A stretch of 64,000 nt of DNA from Certhia americana (taxonomy: Eukaryota > Chordata > Aves > Passeriformes > Certhiidae). Location of the stretch: contig CM031857.1 of assembly GCA_018697195.1 (NCBI GenBank), positions 96,078,966 through 96,142,965 of the forward strand, written 5' to 3'. Under the pieces are notes generated by a model that searched no databases, was not told where the DNA came from, and saw only the letters and a list, made by a program, of their open reading frames with translations. Every line of letters starts with the position of its first letter. Position 1 is the first letter of the stretch. The translations under genes and the position numbers were made by a program. Positions 31,101-46,080 of this stretch are shown here, in pieces.

Positions 31101-34100
31101 TCCAGCAAGGGAGCATCGCTGTAGGCAAAGATGGACTTCATCTGTGTTAGAAAATCTAAACTCATTGAGTATATCTCACGGTTTGTTTTGGTTACTAAGA
31201 CACATGATACATACAAAGTCATTCTAATCTAGATGAATCTTACAATACCATAAAATGTGCTCTTAAAGACAGGGCCTATTACAGTTAAGTTGAAACAGTC
31301 TGTGTCAGTAAAAGCCCTTTTATGCCATTGTAATTACATCCTTGTAAGTACTTTGATAGAGGAGTATTGAAAAGCACTATACTGCCAAACCAGCTGCTGA
31401 TAAAATTTTATATTTGTCTCCTCTCCTGAACCTGACAACAGTACGACAAAGGTATGGTGTTAAGGCCATTAAAGCATTTTTCAAAGTAGAAGATCACTTT
31501 TAGCCAAAACCCATTATAGCTCAGTTTTTGAAAAATGTCACCATATCTCTTCAGGCACAAATCCAAACCAAGAAGTTGAAGACAAAAAACATACCAGCCT
31601 CATCTGTAATGCATTTTAAGCTAATTTATTAGCACTAACCGTTCTCAAGTAACTGACTTGCACTGCAAATACTATAAGCTAAGGCCTTCTTTTAAGAGCT
31701 TTATTTTATTTCCTTCATGGACAGTTTTGGCACATTTTGTCCTTTCCCACTGTAATAGTAGAACTAAAATTCATTTACTCTGCAAACTTCCATGTAATAT
31801 CTCAGAAGAAAAAAATACTCGAAGTTTGTTATGTGCCATATTAATAACTCAAACTGCTCCAGTTATTCCCAAGGACAATCAATCATTACTTTCCTATATG
31901 AGTGTCCAAAAGCTATTTTCCCCATCACAGCATTTTATTGGGTTTTTTTTTGTTTTTTTTAATGCAACGACCTTACAGCATGATTTCTTTTAAAAAAAAT
32001 AAGCAGAAATGTAGCTTTAAAAGGATCATTTTGACTAATATAACAGAACACATAGTATAGGAGATAGGAACATTTCATATTTGAAAGTGTCTTCCACGAC
32101 ATATGAAAGCAGGAGCAGACTAAACAGTGGCTTTTACTTTCCAAATCTACAAAAGCCACACATCATCAGCCCAAAATATTTACTACCCTCCCCATATATA
32201 TAAATATGCTTGAGAGTGCATATATGCTAAAGCTTTTCAGTGTTTTTTTTGTTTAGTTCCACACACACCATCACTACCATCACCACCACCCCCTCCAAAT
32301 TATGCTAATGCCTTACAAAAGCTTTATTCAACTTTATGCAGATCGTGCACAGTACAAGACCTGTAGTAAGTTTTACCTTCCAGTGCCTTGCCTCTTGTAG
32401 AGCCATTCCAACCAAGTGCAAATCAAGTGATAGGAAAATTGAACAATAGTGTTTTCCGACTCATTTAATTCAGTTTGGGGATGAGAGATGGTGTCTTTAC
32501 AAAGCAATCAGTGAAGGTTAAGTGAGAGGCATACGAAAGTATTAGTCAAGATGAAGTCCAGAAATGGCATTCTCACCCCCAGCTGTTAAGTACTGCAAGT
32601 GAGAGGAGACTCCAGTCCCATTGTCCTTTATAATGAGAGTGAACAAGCAGTTGGCAGAGATGAGCAGGTGTGGCTCCAAAAACAGCATAAACCAAACCAA
32701 CTGTGGGCAGAAGCTCTGCTTCTGTCCTCCTGCTCTGTCTGGGCCGCCCATTGTGTTTGCTCTTTAGTACTTCAGTTAAAAAGTAAACACACTTTCAGGC
32801 AGGCAGTGCTGACAAGCCTCCATCTGCTCATCCCCTCTACCCTGAGCAGCTTCCAGCCAGATATGTGAACTGACCACCTTGCTGACTGCCAAGTCAATGT
32901 AAAGCACTGGGATGGGACCAGGAGCCCAGGAAAGGGAAGATATTCCCTTCACACATCAACTGACACAGAAAACAGCCTTATGGAGAGCCAACCCCAAAAT
33001 GAATTGTGTCTTGAAAACTTTCTTCTTTCCTCACCCTTTTACTAAACTGAAAAATATTTGGGGATTTTAAAAGGACCATTAAAGAAATAAAAATTGAAAC
33101 ATTAATGCTTTTTCCTCCTGCATTTATAAGATGTGAACTGCTGCCATAATCCTGAAAAATTGGGAGTGCTGCATTATAAAATAATAAAGCATGATTTGCC
33201 CTATTTTTCCTCAAGTTTTCAAATACAGACACATAAACTTGAGCAATCTGAGAGTTCGAAAACGTACTTACAAAGAAGACGCTAATATCACCATGTCACT
33301 TATGACTGGTCCGATAAACAAATTTTAACACAGAAATTTTTTTCATTAAATCGATTTATACTGTTTAATATGCTACTAATTCAGGCAAAAAGCTTATACA
33401 CTTAAAGGTTGGACAACAGTTTGCAATAATATATTGTGTGTTTCCCAACTTCTTTATTTTCTAACTGACACACGTATTGAGGAGTGAAGTCAAGTATTTT
33501 ATTCTAATCTCACATGTCCCCTCTGAAAGCAAGAAATTACAGGAATTGGAGAATTTACCAGGTTTCAGTTCTGGTCTCCATGGTCTGCAGCAAGAATTTC
33601 CACATCTCAGTTGAGCTGAGTCCTTGCCTTTTACCACTCTACACTCTCACCCTCCATACCAACTACATACTCTTTGCTCTGTATTTTCACAAGAGTTTTG
33701 GGCATATGCAACTGTTTTCAGAAACTCTCTTTAAAAAAAGCTCAGGAGTTTCTCAAGTGCCTATCAGTAACATGAAGAATCCAGGCTGAAGTAGAGAGAA
33801 AAATATCTCTTATCTTTCCTAAAACTGATATTTTGTTAGATAGTAAAAATATAAATGAACACATTTTTGTCAAACCCTGAAAAGCTTAAAATGGAAGAAA
33901 TAAATATATACTACTGGCCAAATAAAAAACAATCAGAGGAAGAGCAAGGAATATCATTCTGAAAACTCCATCATAAGAAATAAGATTTTTAAAACTGAAA
34001 AAAATAATCACCAAGTAGCCAATAAGGCTCAGAATTAAAGTCAACTGACATCAATTATATCTGCATTTACTTCAGCAGGCTTTCAAGACAGCTATAATTG

Positions 34101-37100
34101 CTTTAATTGAGTCTTGAAAGATAACTCCTGATCATATCATACACATTATGATGATAGTTGAAAACTGAGACTGTTAATCACAAAAGGTCTTTTTTCCCCC
34201 ATTCGTTTACCATCTCTGTTGTTTAAATGAATTTTTTGTAAATACTTATCCAAGTTTGCACTTTTTTATCAGCAGCTTCTAAAGTATTAGTTTTACACTG
34301 TTCAACTCTCTATGCATTTGTTTACTGGAGCTGTGAAACAGCTTGCCCTTTAAAGAAAAGCTGCAATTCTGTCCTACCATTTCTTTCCAATGCAATTAGT
34401 TTTACATTTTATCAGCAAGGGATTAGCAGATCTTTTTTTTCCACAGATGAGCACATTTGCAGCATAATGTCAAAATATTAAACATATAAAACTTTGTTTA
34501 ATAAGCTTCAGCAATTTCAAAGCAATAAATACTATGCAAATTCTTATATTTTATTGCAAAAATGTCTATAAAGTGGTGATTTTATTAATCTCATGCCCTC
34601 AAAGTTTGTGTCTATCCCTTTCAACCAGTATCTAAATTATTGCACAGGATTTAACAGCAAACTTTGTCTGCTGAAGCTTCTTAATCCTACAGAACACACA
34701 AATTTCTACAATAACTTTGCAACTGTACCGGCTTCTAGACCTTTTCACCAGTTTCAAAACCATTGTGTTTAATTACTAATGTTGTCTTTTAAACTTGATA
34801 GTAACTTCATTAGCATAACTTCTAGGTGTTGCATTCACACATTTATAATAAAGAACTGTTCACAGAAAATGTGTCCAGCTACAGTCCTTAATTGCTAAAG
34901 TAGAGCCAAATTAGCATTCACAGGCTGCATTTCCCTAACAACAGGCTTTCAAGCTGAAAATAATTTGTAATTCAAAAAGGATTTTGGTCAATAGATTCTG
35001 AGCATACAAAACATGTTTGGCACTTAAAAATTCCAAGACCTGTTGAAAACTTATGAGTTTACATTTTCTTGTTTCCTGCTATTTTTCTCTGAAATATTAT
35101 AAAATGGTTGTGCCATTTGATGAAAGTTGGAATTATTCCCAGACATTCAATTTAGACAAGGTTTATTGACAATTTCTGATGAAATCTTTATTTATATTTA
35201 CAACAGTTCCTTACTTTGATTTCAAATGAGGTAATGTCATTACTGTTTAATAAAGAGGAAAAGACGAGAAAAATAATCTTATGTAAATTTGAAACACACC
35301 AGCCTCCTCTTCAAAACTTTTGTCTGTTCATATTACAGATTATAAATATAGCTTCTGCAATATGTTTACTCCAACAGCAGATGCAGAAAAAATGTAGGTT
35401 GATACATTCATTATATAATTAAGTTGTGTCTAGTACTGAATGTGCATAAATTACATGCAATTACATTTTTAATGAGGATTTATGGTACATAGCAAGCAAT
35501 GAGATTTTAAAAAAAACTTAACAAGACTTTCCTAATACAAAAATAGAAAAGCACATACACAACAGTTTATATTTTCCCATGTTTGGTTGTCTTTGAAGTC
35601 GAAAATACATAAAGATCACCTGATGGAAGCAATATGTGATACTAGTGCTTCTGCACTGCACCACACTTCTATAAAAGGGCTGAAGAAGCTCCTGAAATAG
35701 TTCTCAAAGAATCTAAGATGTGATTTCCCCTATGAAGTCTGTTTATGATTTGGGCAACAGATGATTTCTCTTGATCTGCACTGAAGAAAAAGAAGAGTGT
35801 AATAGACTGTCAAGTTACTGTGACAGAAGAGATGCCCACCAGTTTGGCCTTCACCTAAAGGCCTCGCTCCTTCCTTCTTTCCCCTCAAACCTGTCCTTCT
35901 AGCTTGATGCTCTTACCCAACACTCCTGCATACCCATCAGCTTCTCAAACTCTATCTGGCTGGTTGGAAGTGCTTAGTAACAAGATTTATGGGATGCAGG
36001 GAATCTGACATCACATGGCAATGGGACAGTCCTGCAAGAAGGAAATGTATGCATAGATACAGACCTGCCTGCCTGTATCTACACAGAGACTCTGTATTCT
36101 CGGGGAAGAGAGCTGATTCCACATGGGCAACAATACTCCAAAAGACTCTGTTGTTCTGTGCCATTCCCAGATGAAATATTTTCCTCTGAAGGGTAGAAGC
36201 ACTTCAAATAATTCCCCGATCACATTGAAATAGATTCAAGCATTATCTCAGCCATGAGAACGAATGCAATGTCCTAGTCTGGGATTTAGGACATGGACAG
36301 AATTTCCCCCTGGAAGCTCAAAGGTGTCACTTTGTCAGAACTACAGTATCTTTTGTGCATCACAAGGCACATAAGTTTCAGTATTTTTATTTTGTATCTG
36401 TCATATTGTTTATTTTTGTTAGGCAAGCAAACCGCTGTTACATTTATTCTCTCTGTTGAGTTAAAAAACATGGAAAATCATGTAAAGAAAATTTTAAGTC
36501 AATTTTAGTAAAAATACTCTGAGACTGAAACAACAATATATTCACTTCTTATTTTCTGAATCATACAATATGTTTTGTGTATTGTCATAATTTTAGGAGA
36601 CATGCCATCTAGGAAAAAGCAAGATCCACAAATCAAAGAGTTGGCAGACACTTTGTAGATTATTTCATTATGTAACCACCCTTCTGTGCTAACTCCAAAA
36701 GCAAAAAAACTGCTACAGATGGTTTCTGATGTCAATTCTTTCTTCATCTTAATTTTAAGACACATTCGAACAATTGACAGCTTAAATAATATCCAGCCAG
36801 GCCAGACCTGTTTTGCTTTCCAAGAAAATTAGAAATATGATCATTATGGGCTTATCCAAATGCTTCCTTCATCCCTCCACCTTGCATATTCAAAAAAGTT
36901 AACTATGATTGTTTCCCACACTCAGCTGACATACAGGATGCTTCAGTTTTAAATTATTCAGTCTGAACTCCAAATTAGATTTGTCTCAGACTCACTCTGT
37001 AGCTCCTTAATGTCTCACAGCTGATTTAAATATGAAAATGAAAGCCAGTTTTTTACTGAAGCTTAAAAAAAATACAGAAATGCACCATAAAATACAGTAG

Positions 37101-40036
37101 AACTTTTAGTTTCACAGGGAAGAAAAGTAAAGCATTTGATTTCCTATGAACCATATTACTGTATCTTTTATATTCTGGGTCAGGTCACAAGATAGGAAAT
37201 AAACACTATATTTTCATAACATTTCACATCTCCATCATCAAATTTGACCACCATCACTAAAAAGACTGAGATGATATACACAGCAGCATGTGACTGCTTC
37301 AGTCAGGATAGCAAGGACTTATATAGAGGTGAAAGTAGCAAAAATACTATGTAGGCCACCACTCTACTAGTCATTTTCTTGCTCTATTATGCCAATTGTT
37401 ATCAGAAGACATAACACCCATAAAGTACAAGAAGTTCACTGTCTATTATTAGCCATGTAGGAGTTCACTACAATCAACACATTAAATGTTCATGACAGAT
37501 CAGTATGTATTTTAAATTGAAGTTAACTTACTAAGTGTTATTAAGAGGACATTAATTTAAAACAATCTATTAGAGCTGTTGATGATATGTAAGAAGAATC
37601 AAGCTCTTTATCTATCTAGCTGTAGTACTGGAAACAGAAAAACAAACTATAGCAGAATTTTTTCACTTCTACTAGTTTATCGTGGTGTCAGTTATCATCT
37701 AAAAGAAGGGAAAACCCCCCAGAATTAATCCAAAATGCAAATCTAGCCAAATGGAACATATCTTAGATTATAACACATCAAATAGTCCATAAATATTCCA
37801 GTAAAGCTTCCACTTTGGGAAAGCCATTTATACTACCATAGTGTAATCCTTTTGCTACTTAGCACAATAAAACGTAAACACAGATATAATTAGAAGAAAC
37901 TGTGAAAAAGGTTCATGATTTTCTTGGTAGAGAGTATAATGAGTCCTTTTCATTGTTGTGTTATTTGCTACTCTTTCTTTCTTTCTTCCTTGTACTAGAC
38001 CAGGTGCCATGAAAAATGATTATAGAATTCAGTGGTATATCCAAGAAGACACTAGTGACCAGCAGCCTACATGCCTGCATGTGTAGCCTAAAAATAACTT
38101 TCCTGTCTTATTCTTACCTGGGAAAAAACAAAAAGCAATATAAATTGACAAGAAATCAAGCCTCCCTTCCACCAGAGTTGCCTTTGGCTGTTATTCTGTC
38201 AATGTGTTGTGTACTCATATTTGTTTTTTTCCTGTCTCTCATTGCTGATTTACATAAATTCAGACCAGATTTGAGCTGGTACAGACTCCTAACAAAGACA
38301 CTGGACAGTATAAGCTTCCTGTGTTCCCTGATATAATTCATTCTACAAAGACAACTGCAGGATACCAGTATTAATTTGATTTCAAACATCATCACAGCTT
38401 TCTTCTCAAGACAAATTTCAATTCTTAGGTAAACCCAAGTATGTGATGTCAAATGTATGTAACAGATTTATTTTTCAGCAGACCTAGTGATATCTATGTA
38501 TTTGATACATAGTTGATTTAAACTGAGTGATCTCTATATATTTCAAATAAAGTCCATGGGAGGCATGCATTATTTCATTTTACAGATCCAGGGAAGTCAC
38601 AGAATAAAGAGAGCACAGAACTTGCCAAGACAAAGTTTATCAGCAATAAGAATGTGCATTTCTCAACTGCAAGCAAATCAAAAGAATCTTACTCCTACTG
38701 AGTTACAGCCACCTATAAGCAACTCACCATTTAAAATAATTTTCTATCCCTGGGTGACAGCACAGATGTCCCCAGGCCTAAAGTACTACATTCAGATTTT
38801 GCTGTGGTGATCCCTGTATCCCACCTCAGTCTTCTGTTGTGCCTTCTGCAGAACAGAATACTGTACCATTAGATCTCCACAGGCAGCTGGGTCATTTGAC
38901 TTTTCCCAGTCAAAATTAGGCTACTTATCAAAAACTGTAAATTTGTCTGGATTAACTTCTTTTGACTGAAACAGGTTAGGATGTGCCCACTGGAGCAGAA
39001 GAGTGGAGAAGCAGTAATCATGGGGATAGTGCAGAGGGGGAAGAAATTATAAACAGCTGGGGGACAATAACTTCTGCATTAGTACTGTAAGAATCCCAGA
39101 AAGCATAGTGCACAAACCAGAATGTGTAGTTCATCTTGAAGGAAAGGTATGTACTGTGCTAGCAGGAGAATTTACCTGGTTAGGACTGCACTAACCTGAA
39201 CTCTGAACAGTTGCTAAGTGAATGCTCACAGTGAGAAAGCCCAGCCAGCTGAACTAGAAGAATGGTAAGAGCACAGGTTAAAGGTAAATCACAAGTTTCA
39301 AAGGAGAGGAGAAAAAGTGATTGACTTACTTCTCATCCACAAACTTAAGGCAGCCTCTCACAAGCAGTAAGTGTGAATGTAAATCAGAAAAAAAAAAGGA
39401 CACCACTTAGGAGGGCAGCTAGTGTGCAAATTAGCACTGGCTTAACTCTATGTAATAACAATAAAGCCATATCACAACTCAATTTAGAGTAAATTTTTTT
39501 TTTATTCCTCTTGCAACTGTGAATTCCAAAAGTGCAAGCAGTGTCTCCTTGTGAATAAAGTCCCTTGCAATTATAGTGACCAAATAACTATCAGTCCTAC
39601 CTGCAATACTTCTTAGTGATGTAGACTGCTAAAAATTAAATTATACTTTCTTGCAGCTCAAAAAACAGCCTTCAGAGGCTTTAGGTTTTCACAAACCTAA
39701 AATTAGCACATCCCCCTCCTCCAAGGTGTTTTATCCGTTCCTTTAAAATATTCACAACAACCTGAATATGAATTAAATGTGGCTTCTCTTATTTTTCCTC
39801 TTTTAAACAAAATCTGCAGTTCAAAGGAAACAGACATTTTTATGTTGGGTAATGAAGATAGTATCTGCCTACTCTTCCTTTTGTGTTTCACATTTCAGAT
39901 CTCTTTTCAATTTTTCATCTTGAATCCCTTACTTTGGCTGGTAAGAAATGCATTGTTCAAATAAGCACATATTATAAACAATCAGAGGCTCTGTTTTCTA
40001 ATTTGTATAGTACTTTAAGATGATACCTATAACTAT

Positions 40037-40130
40037 ATCATGGAATACTTAAAGCTGGCAATGATCTCTGGAGAGCATCTAGTCCAACTCCCTCTGCTCA
40101 AAGCAGATTCCACTAAAGCAAGTAGTTCAA
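40037..40130 (-). mobile_element. CR1 LINE 3' tail fragment
   Basis: Plus-strand sequence ATCATGGAATACTTAAAGCT, then GAGCATCTAGTCCAACTCCC and CTGCTCAAAGCAGATTC, is the reverse complement of a CR1 3' tail. About 95 bp are assignable. Confidence 0.78.
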
Positions 40131-42475
40131 TATAAAAAGAAAGGAGTGTTGCCATTGTATATGCTTTTATACAGGCTCATTCTTTGATTATATTAGGATC
40201 CTATATAACTAAATGTACAAAAACTCCATGAGAAATAATTCCCTTGTTTCCCATGCAAATAAAAAATATTCAACAAAAGACTATGGCACTCTACATAAAA
40301 AAGGTAAATATACTCAGTCTTCACAGAGTGTCTGTTTCACCATAGAACAGAAGCACCAGAACAAAAGTAACACTAGAGATAAATTAAATTATACTGTAAT
40401 AAAAAGCCACCAAATTGCTGTGTTTTACAGGTTGGCCAAGGCCTTGATATGGGAATGCTTCAGTGTGGGTATGCCTGGAACAAGCATTACTGGAGGATGC
40501 ACTTTTAGACAAGAATTAGCTACTGACAAAAAGATAAAGAAACATTAGGCATTTAGGAATATTTTTTTCTTGCAATTCTGCCTAACTAGCTACATCAGTC
40601 ACCAACAGATATTTAACCTATTTTATAAATAGCAACAAGTTCAGTATCATCCTATTATTTTAGACAGACGTAATTCTTCACTAAGATAGACTTTAGACAT
40701 GTACAGATATTTTTTCTAGATATTCTTGCAAAAAGCACTCTATAGGTTCTAGGAGCTCAGGCTGTAATTCTCTAAAAGTACTCCTGCATCAACAGGGAAA
40801 AGCAAATCCTGAAGTAGTAAGAACTACTCCAAGTTGAGAAGCTAAACAGTTTTAGCTTCAGAATTACACTATCTGCAAAGATGGTACTGCAAGTTCAATG
40901 AACTTCACTGCTGTTACCACACTGATGCTTTCAGGGAAAATTACACTGACTTCCTTGGGAACTTGATTGTTACCTGAAAAACACAGTAGTGAGAGAATGT
41001 ACGTGTATCTCTAAACTGGGACCCAAGTGGAGAAATCTATGATGGATGATTACAAATTCAACAGATTTCTAGCTTTTCACTGCAATCCCTCACTGCAGTC
41101 TCTTAAAAAAAAAAAAATTTCTCTCAGAATATCCTGATGGTTGTCATTATTTTGGAAGCCTGCTTACATTCAAGAGCAAATATGGCTATTTTGAACATAT
41201 GCTTGACTGGCCATGCTTTATAAAAACATACACTCTAAACCAAAAATGAAAATCAGGATGACTTGCCAACTAGATGCCAAGCAAAAAAAAAGTTTTAAAA
41301 TACTGTGTACTGTTAAGTACACAAGCAGACAAAAACATCATAGGAACTAATGTATTTACCAACATGAGCAGCTTGTTTTACTCATTTCAGAAGCTCAAAG
41401 AGAGGCAGAAAATTTCAAAGACTGCATACAGCTACAATTTTCTCAATGTGCCATAGGCTATCATCCCCCCTAGTATTAAAGCAGCATTTTGTGAAGCAAG
41501 AAAAATAAGAACAGCTACAGAGAGAAAAAAATTAAATCTGCACTTAGACTCAACTATAACTCACAGTTTCAAACAAAACTTCTTCCTTTAGGGGGGAAAA
41601 CAATGCTTCAACTTATCTGAATGAATGAAATACTGGAATCAGGGAAAGGCAGTCAAATCTTTTCAGGGAAGTGACACTACAGCATGGAAGCTGCAAGATG
41701 AGCTGAGTGTAGGACATCTGCAAGTAGAAAATGCTAAATGTTTGGGCTTCTCTTATTCCTTTTCACAGCAACTCTAATGATCAAAGGCACATGCTTGTAA
41801 ATGCTAGCAAAGTCATGACAAAGGTTAAGACTAATCCACATACTTGAAGAATCAAAAGATTCTCCAACCACACAGCCCTCTAAAATTAGAATTTAAGCAA
41901 GTGGAAATTAGAAAGCAGGAGAGATTTGTGCATTTCTGCTTAGGTAGATGCTTGTTCACATAGATAACACAGCAGAAATACAAGGGAAAATGTTCTATCT
42001 CTCCCAGACACCAGTTTCAATTTGACGTTATTTTTTAAAAGCTGATATGGGACAAGACTACCAGACTAGAAACATGAATTCTGTATAAAACCTCATATTT
42101 AGTCAAAACATCCACCATAAACCAGTCACAAAGCATCAATGTATGTATTATCCCAGCTGTAGCTTGCAACTTCCAAATAGAAAAATTGCAAGTTTGAAGC
42201 CCACCTGCAAAATCTTCAATTTGAAGGAGGTAATTGCTGGAGGAAGACTTTGTATGACTACAGTTTCTTGAGTTTCACTAAAATTTTACCTGGATACAAA
42301 GTAAGGAAATACCAGGAAATTGCTGTGCTGGATTTGTTCACTGGGAGGTGTGACCAAGTAAAGACCTCTGGATTCAGGTCTCAGGAAAAGCCTCCTGGGC
42401 CAGGTAACTGAATGTCACTGCCAATATCAATTCACTTACTTCAGAGAGAATAAAAATCACTTCTTTTCAAAGAAA

Positions 42476-42494
42476 TATATATATACATATATAC
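42476..42494. repeat. Short (TA)n microsatellite
   Basis: AATATATATATACATATATA, about 19 bp, in intron 2. Confidence 0.85.
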
Positions 42495-42982
42495 TGCATT
42501 GACAATCTGCATACTGCACTACAAATCTCAGGCGTGAAATGAACGAGTTCAGAGCATACAAACTTGTGAAAAAAGCAGGAAAAGTCTCACTGCTTTCAGT
42601 AAAAGTCAGGCACTATGGTACCAAAACAGATATAGATAATTAGCATCTTGAAAACATATCACATAATGATATGTTTTCATTATCATTACATTATCAGATC
42701 CAGGATTATCTGAAAATTCTGGTATTCCACATAAAGGCTGACTAAGGGGGTCAGGCTGGTTTAGCCACACTTGGACTGAAACTCTCAGTTTTTTCACAAT
42801 TTTCTTTCCAACAGATTTCTGCCACACTTGTATAATTTCTGTCTCTATAAATCAAGTATCATTAATGTATTTGCCAAATACTCTGCAGATAGAATACAAC
42901 AGGAGTAAAAATTTTAAAGAACAACCTTTTTTTTCAGAGATCCAACTGAATGTCCTAATGTGCTCTGATGAAGGGCCCAAGC

Positions 42983-43020
42983 AAAAAAAAAAAAAATTTA
43001 AAAAAAAATTTTGTTAAAAT
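42983..43020. repeat. A-rich tract with TTT interruptions
   Basis: A14, then TTT, A9 and TTTT, about 35 bp in intron 2. No retrotransposed gene upstream. Confidence 0.9.
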
Positions 43021-46000
43021 TCTCATCCTTTTCAAGAAATGAAAAGAATAAACTCACTGAAGGTTGTCTCCTAATGTGTTTTTCCTTAAATTAGTGTTAG
43101 GGAGTATTGGAGGGGAGCAGTGTTATGTCCCACTCACCCCTTGTTTTTCTTTGTGGGAGCATGCCATTGTACAATAAAAATGTCCTTTCAGTAATTGGTC
43201 ATCTGCTTTGAAATCACTCCTTTCAATATAACCTTTTGTTAAGATCAGGCAATAGAACACAACTCCTTCTGCAGAAAGGCATAAATTACATTTCTAGTAC
43301 ATACTAGGTGGATGAGTTCTACTGAAAAATTGTATTTCATGAATATTAAAAGTTGAAACATCTTATATCATACTTATACCATGTATAAAAGTTTGAGTTT
43401 GTACAAGTTATCACGTTTGTATTCTCAAGCTCAAATTCAGTACCACAAGCTCCTCCTAAAACTGCTATAATCTGACAAATGTTAAACCTCATACTTTTGC
43501 AAAATTATTTCTGCTTATTCACTTTGTGTATATATATGAATTGAAGAGAAGAAAGCAAATAAAGTGTATTTTGACTTAGAACTTAAAATCATGTCTTCTT
43601 TTCACCTTCTCTAATGTTCTCTGTGAAGTAGCAGCACTATCATAACCCTTATTTCCAAACAATTTCATATTATTGGAAGTCCTGCATAAACAGAGATTGC
43701 AAGCTTGGACTTTTATGATTGCCCTACTGCACATATTTCACTAAGTCTGAAGAAAGTTTACAAACCTATTTCCTTACAGAAAAAGCGTCCCTCTGCTTTC
43801 AGTGGTCAGATATTTCAACTACTTCTCATGTCCCGATGTGCAGAGACCATGCTGCTAATACTGACACTTGTGCATATAAATCTCTAATCTGTCAATCCAG
43901 TTGCCTGTGAATAGTCTATTTAGGTTGGGTTTAAAGCAGTGGGAAGTCGACCTACACGAGAGAGTTCCCTTGTAAAATGACCGGAGGTCAGTGTTATTAT
44001 CTCTGTAGGCTACCAATGGTGCATTTGTTCCACCCTGTGTATGAGTCATTCATTTATAATAAGCTCCACTGCTCTTTGAAAGTGCTGGGAGGGATGGGTA
44101 CAGAAGCTTATCTTCTGTCAATTGGCTGAAGCATAAGAAAACTCCAAAAAGAGATGTCCTCAGTATTTAACTGCTCAACTAGAAGATGATTTAACTTTGT
44201 TATAAATAAATTAGAGACCTTACACCCAAATCCCAGTAGAAGTACGCTGTAATCCCACTTTCTATTCAGACTGTCACTTAGCCATATACTTCCCTCACTT
44301 TTGAAGTTCTCATTGTTTATAAATACCTGCTGAAAATGTGTACTGCCAATAGCAACTTCCCATTAAAAGCAAAAATAGTTATGAAAGCCAGTTGAAGCAA
44401 TTAAAGCACAACTACATTATCCAGACGTAATTCTAGATCAAATAATTTATCTTTCAAACATAGAATTTAAACAATACAAATAAAACAAGCTCAACAAAGA
44501 AAATAAGTTGCATACATTAGTTAGGTTCAAATTTTCCATATGCAAAAGCCCCATGTGGTTTCAAAAGAGCAGAACATTTCTCTTCTATAGGTTTCTTGAG
44601 GAAGCAAGAGAGAGGAAGGTGAAAGAAAAACATAGTAAAACAAAACCATTTGAGCATTCCTGCAGCCACTGACACTTGTAAATGGCTGTGGGATTCATGT
44701 AAAAAGCTGATCTACTCAACATATTTGTAAAACGTATTTACACATAGCTATTTATATATTTTAGTACAGAAGTGTCATTTAAATGTTTCATACACTCTTC
44801 TTATGAGGCACTCTTGTTAGTCTTGGAATTCCTTCCAGAATTTAGCTGCTGCTGTTTTTTCCTAACTTATTCCATCTCTCTGAGGTCACTCCTTAAAAGC
44901 CCATCTACCTGTTATCTTTATAAGATGTGGCATTTTTAGATGGTGGACTATAGAACCAAGGAGAAGTTAGTTAAAGCTTTCTTTATACAAGAGACAATGG
45001 TGTCAAGACACATAAATTTCTGTGAGTTTGTCTTGAAAAGTTACAGAGCAATACAACTTGTCAGCTTGACAATTCTTCCAGGCTTTGTTTACTGTTCTTG
45101 CAACATTCACAGAAAATGAGATCACCAATCAGACAAGGTCAGAATATCATGCTACCAAATGCTGGATAAAATATAGCACTGAGCATGCAAAGTAAATGCC
45201 ACACATCATTACAGAGGAGCTCAGATTACTCTAGGCACACAGTACCATGCATCAGTAGTAGCTGGATTTAATGCAACATCCACCACTTTGACATACCACC
45301 CCAAAATAACTACATATATAATTCACTTAAATAAACAATATTTTTATTTCCTTTAATATTATTGTGGAGCCATGAACAAAATGCATAATCAATTTTTGAG
45401 CATCCATCTTTTCCATTTCACCATAGATTTCTGAAACTTAATTCACGTCCTTTCCTTGTTATGTGATGCCCACTTACAATTCAAGTACCAAATGTGGGGT
45501 CATTTGCAAAGCTGAAACAGTAGAATACAAACAAGAGGCAGAAAGGTCAAAATAGGCCTGACATCTTTACAGGCCTGTCTGCTCACTGACAGATTTCCCA
45601 AAACACCCTGTGCTTCTTGTTAAGCAAGTGTCACCAGTTTCTTTATTGTCTTCTTCCAAGGTGTTAAACAGCTCTGTACTGTTAGATAACCTGTCATCAC
45701 CCAACAAATGTTAGCAATAAAGAAAAAATGCACTAGTGTTCCATGACAGCATAATAAAACATACTCAAGAGCTTTTCCCTAAATTCACTATTTAATAAAA
45801 CTAAAATAAAAGTACATATATATTGAGGTTTTCCAGCCCTTCCCCAGGAATAAAAAACAAAACCCCAAACTGTAATGCACTTAAAACGTCACCCCAGCCT
45901 AACTGATCAATCACGTGAGTTTCTGTGCAAACATAAAACACACTTGCCACACACGCAAGCACTGACCCACCCAGAAAACTGACAACTGTGGGAGTAAAAA

Positions 46001-46060
46001 AACTTTCAAACTGTTACAATATGGCACTTTCTTTCTTTCTTCAATTCTATAGTGAACAAT

Positions 46061-46080
46061 TTTTTGTTTTTTTTTTTTTT
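46061..46080. repeat. T-rich homopolymer
   Basis: T6-G-T14 run in intron 2, simple low complexity. Confidence 0.9.

Noticed and set aside
40213..40548. 111-codon plus-strand open frame next to a CR1 tail
   Set aside because: Lys/Asn/Ser-rich translation as expected from random AT-rich DNA, no domain and no homology I recognise.
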